Source: Phycicoccus avicenniae_A (GTDB taxonomy: Bacteria > Actinomycetota > Actinomycetes > Actinomycetales > Dermatophilaceae). From it: DNA of 64,000 nt. The translations under genes and the position numbers were made by a program. Within the stretch, counting starts at the first letter, position 1. Every line of letters starts with the position of its first letter. Positions 58,884-64,000 of the stretch are shown here, piece by piece. The notes beneath the pieces were generated by a model that did not search any database, had not been told where the DNA came from, and saw only the letters and a program-made list of their open reading frames with translations. Location: assembly GCF_050496545.1 (NCBI RefSeq), contig NZ_JBNVZV010000004.1, forward strand, positions 193,177 through 257,176. Reading direction: 5' to 3'.

Positions 58884-59713
58884 GCACCGCGACGCACGCC
58901 TCCCCGACGTCCACCGAGCCCTGGGTCCGCGAGCACGGCGGCCGGCTCCCGTCCCCCATCGCCGGGCCGCGCCCGTCGTCCGGCACCCCGTTCACGCGCC
59001 TCGTCCGGGTCGAGCTGCGCAAGATGCTCGACACCCGCGCCGGGCGTTGGCTGCTCGTCGCCATCGGCGTCGTCATCGCCGGCGCCCTGACCATCCTCTT
59101 CGTGCAGGACGGTGGGGAGCATCCCTTCGGGGACTACCTCCAGGCCACCGCGATGCCGATGGCCATCCTGCTGCCGGTCGTCGGGATCATGGCGGTGACG
59201 TCCGAGTGGTCGCAGCGCACGGCCCTGGTCACCTTCACCCTCGAGGCCCGACGGACCCGGGTCGCCTGGGCCAAGGTCGTGGCCGCCCTGCTCGTGGGCG
59301 CCGTCGCGGTCGTGTCCTCCTTCGCGCTGGCCGCCGCCGCGCACGCCGCCGCCATCGCCTTCCGCGGGGCCACCGGCGACTGGACCTTCACGTGGACCGC
59401 GCTGCTGGGTGCCGCCGGCTACGTGCTGCTCGGCCTGCTGCAGGGCCTCGGCTTCGGGATGCTCCTGCGCAACACCCCGGCCGCCGTCGTCCTCTACTAC
59501 GTCCTGCCGACCGGCTGGTCGATCCTCGGGTCGCTGTGGTCCAAGGCCGCGCAGGCCGGCGAGTGGCTCGACATGAACCGGACGATGGGACCGCTGTTCG
59601 GCGGCTCGCTGACCGGTGAGCAGTGGGCCCAGCTCGGCACCTCCGTCGGCGTCTGGGTGGTCCTGCCCCTGGTCGTCGGGATGTGGTGGATCACCCGGGC
59701 CGAGGTGAAGTAG
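58880..59713 (+). CDS. ABC exporter permease
   Basis: A 277-residue ABC-2-type membrane subunit with six hydrophobic segments after a 40-residue Pro/Ser/Thr-rich start. LVRVELRKMLDTRAGRWLL is the cytoplasmic entry helix typical of these subunits; TSEWSQRTALVTFTLEARR with RVAWAKVVAALLVGA is the conserved coupling region that meets the ATPase. It pairs with the ATPase gene immediately upstream (ATGA overlap). A perfect terminator follows 17 bases past the stop. Substrate unknown. Confidence 0.88.
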   Translation: MSTATHASPTSTEPWVREHGGRLPSPIAGPRPSSGTPFTRLVRVELRKMLDTRAGRWLLVAIGVVIAGALTILFVQDGGEHPFGDYLQATAMPMAILLPVVGIMAVTSEWSQRTALVTFTLEARRTRVAWAKVVAALLVGAVAVVSSFALAAAAHAAAIAFRGATGDWTFTWTALLGAAGYVLLGLLQGLGFGMLLRNTPAAVVLYYVLPTGWSILGSLWSKAAQAGEWLDMNRTMGPLFGGSLTGEQWAQLGTSVGVWVVLPLVVGMWWITRAEVK

Positions 59714-59729
59714 ACCCCTGGCAGGGGGC

Positions 59730-59762
59730 GCGCCCCCGGGACCCCTGTGGTCCCGGGGGCGC
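59730..59762. terminator. Perfect 14-bp hairpin
   Basis: GCGCCCCCGGGACC (59730-59743), five bases, then its exact complement (59749-59762). It lies between the ABC permease and the convergent cNMP-binding gene and can serve both. Confidence 0.85.
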
Positions 59763-59798
59763 GGTGCGTCGGTCCCCCACGGCGGGTCGGGCTGCGGC

Positions 59799-60803
59799 TC
59801 AACCGTCCTCGCGCCGGTGCCCCTCCGCGAGCGCGGCCAGCCGCGAGGTGTCGACGGCGTCCCGGCCGGCGACGGCCACGGTGACGCGGGTGTCGGCGCG
59901 CAGCGTCGCGGTGCGCCGGCCACCCTCGAGGAGGCTGCGCTCGCCGAGCACCGCGCCCGGCCCGACCCGGCCGAGCACCTCGCCGTTGACGTCGACCTCG
60001 AGCATCCCGTCGAGGACGAGGAAGAGCTCGTCGCCGGGCTCACCCTGCCGCGTCAGGAGGTCGCCGGGGTCGAGCCGGCGGACGCCCGGTGCGGCCCCGC
60101 CCATGATCTCCTCGGAGAGCTGTCGTTCCAGGTCGGTGCTCGCCTCGGCGACGACGGCGGGCGAGTCCTCGTCGCCCCAGGGGGTGCGGTGGCCGAAGGC
60201 GTGGCGGGTCCAGCCCTCCTGGTCGGTCACCCCGCTCTTGGCCGCGAGCCGGCCGTCGGCGTCGTAGACCCAGTGCCGGGGGAAGGGGCTGGCGCCGACG
60301 AGCTCGACGGTGCTCGTGCCGTCGGGGCGCAGAGTGAGGCCGAGGGTCGTCCACACGACCGGCGAGAGCCACTGGGCGAACGGGCGGTGCGGCACCGGGC
60401 GCGGGAAGGGTGCACCGGTGCGGCCGCCGACCGTCTGGACGAGGCGCACCGAGCCGTCCTCGGCGACCTCGGGGTCGCGTTGGAGGGTCGGCAGCCGGCC
60501 CGCGCGCAACGTGACGGTCAGCGGGCCGAGGCGGACGCGCGTGACGCCGATGACCAGCCCCGAGCCCTCGCCGTAGCCCGCCGTCGTGACCCGGCCGCCC
60601 TCGACCTCGGCCCAGCCCGCGAGCACGTTGCCCCAACGGAAGCGGTCGCGGGCGCTCAGCTCGTGGACCTCGCCAGGGCGGATGCTCGGCGGGGGCGGGT
60701 CGTCGACGTGGGTGAGGCCGGCGGCCATGCCGGCCCGGATCATCCCGCGGACGATGTCCGACGGGATCCACGACATCGTCGTCACCGTTGCCTCGACCCT
60801 CAT
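59799..60803 (-). CDS. Cyclic nucleotide-binding domain protein
   Basis: A 334-residue protein. Residues 1-215 have no recognised motif and contain beta-rich segments; the first part (EATVTTMSWIPSDIVRGMIR) looks helical. The last 110 residues form a cNMP-binding fold: RRLDPGDLLTRQGEPGDELF, LVLDGMLEVDVNGEVLGRVG, then GAVLGERSLLEGGRRTATLR, the phosphate-binding cassette (GExxLxxxxRTAT). No DNA-binding helix-turn-helix follows, so it is not a Crp regulator. It is divergent from the adenylate cyclase gene, a plausible source of its ligand. ATG at 60803. Confidence 0.82.
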   Translation of the reverse strand: MRVEATVTTMSWIPSDIVRGMIRAGMAAGLTHVDDPPPPSIRPGEVHELSARDRFRWGNVLAGWAEVEGGRVTTAGYGEGSGLVIGVTRVRLGPLTVTLRAGRLPTLQRDPEVAEDGSVRLVQTVGGRTGAPFPRPVPHRPFAQWLSPVVWTTLGLTLRPDGTSTVELVGASPFPRHWVYDADGRLAAKSGVTDQEGWTRHAFGHRTPWGDEDSPAVVAEASTDLERQLSEEIMGGAAPGVRRLDPGDLLTRQGEPGDELFLVLDGMLEVDVNGEVLGRVGPGAVLGERSLLEGGRRTATLRADTRVTVAVAGRDAVDTSRLAALAEGHRREDG

Positions 60804-60879
60804 CGCAGGCCCCCTTGCTCGTCGGCGTGGCCACACCCTAGGGCCGTCACGGTGCTCCCCGGGAGGCCCCGGGCGTGGT

Positions 60880-60885
60880 TATCGT
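60880..60885 (+). promoter_or_regulatory. -10 hexamer of the cyclase gene (TATCGT)
   Basis: TATCGT is followed by seven bases and the ATG at 60893. A competing reading has GGGAGG (60861-60866) serving an in-frame GTG at 60875. Confidence 0.4.
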
Positions 60886-60892
60886 GGTCGCC

Positions 60893-63800
60893 ATGCCGGG
60901 CCCGGAGCCACCGGCGCAGGCCCCCGACCAGCAGCTTCGTGAGGTCGAGCGGGCCATCGCCGCCCTCGAGTCGCAGCGCGCCGTGCTCGGCGAGAGGGTC
61001 GTCGAGACGGCGCTCGCCCCGCTGCGCGCGCGGCGTGATGACCTCCGCAGCGGGCGGGCCGGCGAGCAACGACGCCTCGTCACCGTCCTCTTCGCCGACC
61101 TCGAGGGGTTCACCCCGCTCTCGCGCCGGCTGGACCCCGAGGACGTCCGCGGCATCGTCGACCGCTGCTTCCGCCGCTGGCAGCGGGTCGTCGATGAGCA
61201 CGGCGGAGTGGTCGAGAAGTTCATCGGCGACGCCGCGATGGCCGTCTTCGGCCTCCACCGCTCGCACGAGGACGACGCCGTGCGGGCGGTGAGGGCCGCT
61301 GTGGCGATGACGGCCTCGCTCGCCGAGGTCGCCGACGACGTCGAGGCCCGGCACGGGGTGCGGCTGCACATGCGGGTCGGGCTCGACTCCGGCGAGGTCG
61401 TCGTCAGCACCCTCGGCGAGCGCGCGGGGCACGACTTCGTCGCCGTCGGGCCGACGGTCAACCGCGCGAGCCGGCTGCAGTCCGAGGCGCCGCGCGACGG
61501 CGTGCTGGTCAGCGCCGAGGTCCGCCGGCTGCTCCGCGGACGGTTCTCGCTCGAGCCGCGACCCGGCCTGTCGCTCAAGGGGATCGACGAGCCGGTGGAT
61601 GCCTTCGTCGTGGTGCGCGAGCGTCCGCAGGGCTTCGAGCTGGAACCGACGGCCGGTGTGGGTGGCGTGGGCACGAGCACGGTCGGGCGGGCCATCGAGC
61701 TGCTGACGCTGCAGGAGCACCTCGCCGACGTCACCGAGGAGCGGGCGTGGCGCATCACGACCGTCGTCGGGGACGCGGGGGTCGGCAAGTCGCGGCTGCT
61801 CGCCGAGCTCGACACCTGGCTCGGCGAGCGCCCGGACCCGGTCTGGTGGTTCCGGGGCCGGGCCTCGCCGTCGCAGCAGAACCGGCCGCACACCCTGCTG
61901 CGCGACGCGCTCGCGACGCGGGTCGGCATCGCCCCCGACGACGACCCGGAGACCGTGCTCGCCCGCGTCGAGGCCGGGTTCGCCCGCGCCTTCGGGGACG
62001 AGGGGGGATCGCGCCGCGACGCCCTCGTCGTCGCGCGCTGGCTCGGGTTCGAGGTGGGTGGGAGCGGCCCCACGGAGCCGGGCGGTGGGGTGCCGCGGGA
62101 CCCGCAGGCGCTGCGCGCGGAGGCCAGCGAGCTGCTGGCCCACTACCTCGCCCGGCTCGCCGACGAGGCGCCGGTGGTCCTCCTCCTCGAGGACCTGCAC
62201 TGGGCCGACGACGCCTCGCTGCGCTGGCTCGACGACGCGCACGAGGTGCTCCGGGCGGCGCCGGTGCTCGTCGTCGCGACGACCCGACCCACGTTGCTCG
62301 AGACCCGGCCGCACTGGGGCGAGGGGCTCGGGCACCACCGCCGCCTCGCGCTGGCACCGCTCTCGCGCCGGGAGAGCCGCCTCCTGGTCGACCAGCTCCT
62401 GGCGCGCGTCGACGACGTGCCCGACGAGCTCGTCGCCCTCGTCGTCGACGGGGCCGAGGGCAACCCGTTCTACATCGAGGAGCTCGTCACGTGGCTCGTC
62501 GACTCCGGCGTCGTCGAGCCCGGCGGCGGCGGGTGGCGGGTGCGCGCCGAGCGGATCGGCTCGCTGCGGGTGCCGGTGACGCTGCGCGGGGTGCTCCAGG
62601 CGCGCCTCGACGGGCTCGAGCCGGCCGAGCGGCAGGTGCTCCAGCGGGCCTCGGTCGTGGGGCGGGTGTTCTGGGACGCCGCGGTCGACCGGCTCGGCGA
62701 CGACGGCCACGCGGTGCCGGCGCTCCTGGACCGGCTGCGCGAGCGCGACCTCGTCCTGCGGCGCCCGGGCTCGAGCATCGACACGGCCCGCGAGTACCTC
62801 TTCAAGCACGCCCTGCTCCGCGACGTCGCCTACGACGGCATCCTGCGCACACACCGGCGGACCTACCACGCGCGGGTCGTCGACTGGCTGGTCGAGGTGA
62901 CCCGGCGGGCCGGCCGGCTCGACGAGTACGCCTTCCTCGTCGCCGAGCACGCCGACCGCGCGGAGCATCCGGAGGCCGCGGCCTGGTACCTGCGGGCCGC
63001 CGCCCGGGCGGCCTCGGTGCACGCCCCGGAGGAGGCGCTGCGGCTGCTCGACCGCGGGCTCGAGCTCGTCGACGGCGACGCCGCGCTGCGCTTCGACCTG
63101 CTCGCGGCGCACGAGGAGGTCCTCGACCGGCAGGGCGAGCGCGACGGCCAGGAACGAGACTGCGCCGCGATGGAGGCGCTGCTGCCCGAGGTCGACGCGC
63201 CACGGGTCGTGCGTCACCACCTGGCCCGGGCCCGGCTCGCCTTCGACACGAGCCGCTACGCCGAGGCCGTCGAGCGCTCCGGGCGGGCGGTCGAGCGGGC
63301 CACGGACGCCGGGCTGGTCGCGTCGGTCGCCCGCGGGCACCTCCTCGCGGGCAAGGCGCACACCTGGTCCGACGACGCCGTCCGAGCCCGCGAGGCGATG
63401 GGTCGGGCCATCGCCACGGCCGAGGAGGCCGGCCTGGAGGACGTGGCGGGCGAGGCGCTGCGCTACCTCGGGATGATCGCCGGCAACGAGAGCGACTACG
63501 ACGCCTCGCTCGGGCTGCTCGCGCAGGCCCGCGGCCGCTTCGTCGCCGCCGAGGACCCCGAGGGCGGGGGGCGCGTGCTCGTCCAGGAGTCGGCGACGCT
63601 CTACAACCTCGGGCGGCTCGCCGAGTCGCGCACCGCGCTCGAGGCCGCCCGGCCCGCGTTCGCCCGGTCGCGGTACCGGTACGGGGAGGCCCTCGTGCTG
63701 GGCAACCTGGCCACCATCGCCGCCGCGCAGGGCGAGCTGGGCGCCGCCCTGGAGCGGGTCGTCGAGGCGGTCGAGGCGACCGGCCGGCTGCGGGACGTCG

Positions 63801-64000
63801 AGGCCGTCGCCACGAACCTCGGGGCGCAGGCGGACATCGAGGTGCAGCTGGGTCGCTCGGCGGCCGCCGAAGAGCACGCGCTGCGGTGCGCCGACCTCGC
63901 CGTGACCGTCGGCAAGGACTCGCTGCGGGCCCACGGCCTGGCGACCGCGGCGCTGGCCGCGTCCGGTGACGGGCGCCACGACGCCGCGCGGGCCCTCGCG
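60893..64000 (+). CDS. Class III adenylate cyclase fused to AAA ATPase and repeat domain, 3' truncated by window
   Basis: At least 1036 residues, open to the window edge. Residues 5-50 may be a coiled coil. The cyclase homology domain follows: FADLEGFT (first metal Asp, near 67), EKFIGDAAMAVFG (second metal Asp and adenine-selecting Lys, near 110), HDFVAVGPTVNRASRLQ (substrate Asp plus transition-state Asn and Arg). All key residues for ATP cyclisation are there. Near 292 GDAGVGKSRLL begins an AAA/NACHT-like ATPase, with VVLLLEDLHWADD as Walker B. From about 660 the chain is helical repeats, TPR-like (GRAVERATDAGLVASVARGH). It faces a cNMP-binding protein gene. Confidence 0.9.
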   Translation, partial: MPGPEPPAQAPDQQLREVERAIAALESQRAVLGERVVETALAPLRARRDDLRSGRAGEQRRLVTVLFADLEGFTPLSRRLDPEDVRGIVDRCFRRWQRVVDEHGGVVEKFIGDAAMAVFGLHRSHEDDAVRAVRAAVAMTASLAEVADDVEARHGVRLHMRVGLDSGEVVVSTLGERAGHDFVAVGPTVNRASRLQSEAPRDGVLVSAEVRRLLRGRFSLEPRPGLSLKGIDEPVDAFVVVRERPQGFELEPTAGVGGVGTSTVGRAIELLTLQEHLADVTEERAWRITTVVGDAGVGKSRLLAELDTWLGERPDPVWWFRGRASPSQQNRPHTLLRDALATRVGIAPDDDPETVLARVEAGFARAFGDEGGSRRDALVVARWLGFEVGGSGPTEPGGGVPRDPQALRAEASELLAHYLARLADEAPVVLLLEDLHWADDASLRWLDDAHEVLRAAPVLVVATTRPTLLETRPHWGEGLGHHRRLALAPLSRRESRLLVDQLLARVDDVPDELVALVVDGAEGNPFYIEELVTWLVDSGVVEPGGGGWRVRAERIGSLRVPVTLRGVLQARLDGLEPAERQVLQRASVVGRVFWDAAVDRLGDDGHAVPALLDRLRERDLVLRRPGSSIDTAREYLFKHALLRDVAYDGILRTHRRTYHARVVDWLVEVTRRAGRLDEYAFLVAEHADRAEHPEAAAWYLRAAARAASVHAPEEALRLLDRGLELVDGDAALRFDLLAAHEEVLDRQGERDGQERDCAAMEALLPEVDAPRVVRHHLARARLAFDTSRYAEAVERSGRAVERATDAGLVASVARGHLLAGKAHTWSDDAVRAREAMGRAIATAEEAGLEDVAGEALRYLGMIAGNESDYDASLGLLAQARGRFVAAEDPEGGGRVLVQESATLYNLGRLAESRTALEAARPAFARSRYRYGEALVLGNLATIAAAQGELGAALERVVEAVEATGRLRDVEAVATNLGAQADIEVQLGRSAAAEEHALRCADLAVTVGKDSLRAHGLATAALAASGDGRHDAARALA

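Overview
The window is chromosomal DNA from a very GC-rich actinobacterium. Codons are almost all G or C in third position, many genes start with GTG, and many genes seem to lack a ribosome binding site. An rpfB gene, a five-helix SdhC and an Uup-type ABC-F protein agree with this. The UDPGP-type glucose-1-phosphate uridylyltransferase and the DinB-type thiol transferase fit the Micrococcales best, but the genus cannot be fixed from sequence alone. The backbone follows the order known from Mycobacterium tuberculosis (from memory): pth, rplY, prs, glmU; then ispE, rsmA, rpfB, tatD, metG; then rsmI opposite a protein mannosyltransferase; then a membrane protein, rimJ, moeA, galU and 5-formyl-THF cyclo-ligase. 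Species-specific blocks lie between these groups.

Layout. 1-2402: a leftward, translationally coupled set of polyprenyl glycosyl-phosphotransferase, cysQ and the start of cysD. 2654-8533: pth, rplY, an EamA exporter, a CGNR zinc-finger regulator, prs and glmU. 8579-17426: accessory genes, mostly transporters facing regulators (MFS/LysR, Tam/MarR, lipoprotein/PadR), plus MFS with Usp, a TetR gene and tRNA-Gln. 17439-25335: Uup-type ABC-F, ispE, rsmA, rpfB, tatD and metG, all leftward. 25396-32106: small accessory units, including two paralogous lipoproteins, a TetR gene facing a 61-residue membrane protein, a CPBP protease and an ECF sigma factor with its partner. 32181-35684: the sdhCAB operon. 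35801-42369: rsmI, PMT and a 1189-residue nuclease-helicase. 42379-46072: small membrane proteins, a DinB protein, a PepSY protein and tRNA-Ala. 46236-53466: AI-2E transporter, a GLPR-like receptor candidate, rimJ, mogA, moaC, moeA, a UDPGP-type galU and 5-FTHF cyclo-ligase. 53577-64000: penicillin-acylase-type hydrolase, CPA1 antiporter, ABC exporter, a cyclic-nucleotide-binding protein, and a class III cyclase/AAA protein that runs off the end.

The noncoding DNA is informative. Several regulator genes face their likely targets across clear palindromes (PadR 16831-16852, TetR 28538-28573, MarR 15452-15475). A GTCACA direct repeat that fits the MtrA site lies upstream of rpfB. At least fifteen genes show a TAnnnT-like hexamer 6-8 bases before an ATG or GTG, which suggests leaderless transcripts. 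A small family of intergenic repeats (core GACACATTCG) occurs at three places. Many perfect hairpin terminators separate the units. No transposase, integrase, phage gene or CRISPR array is present.
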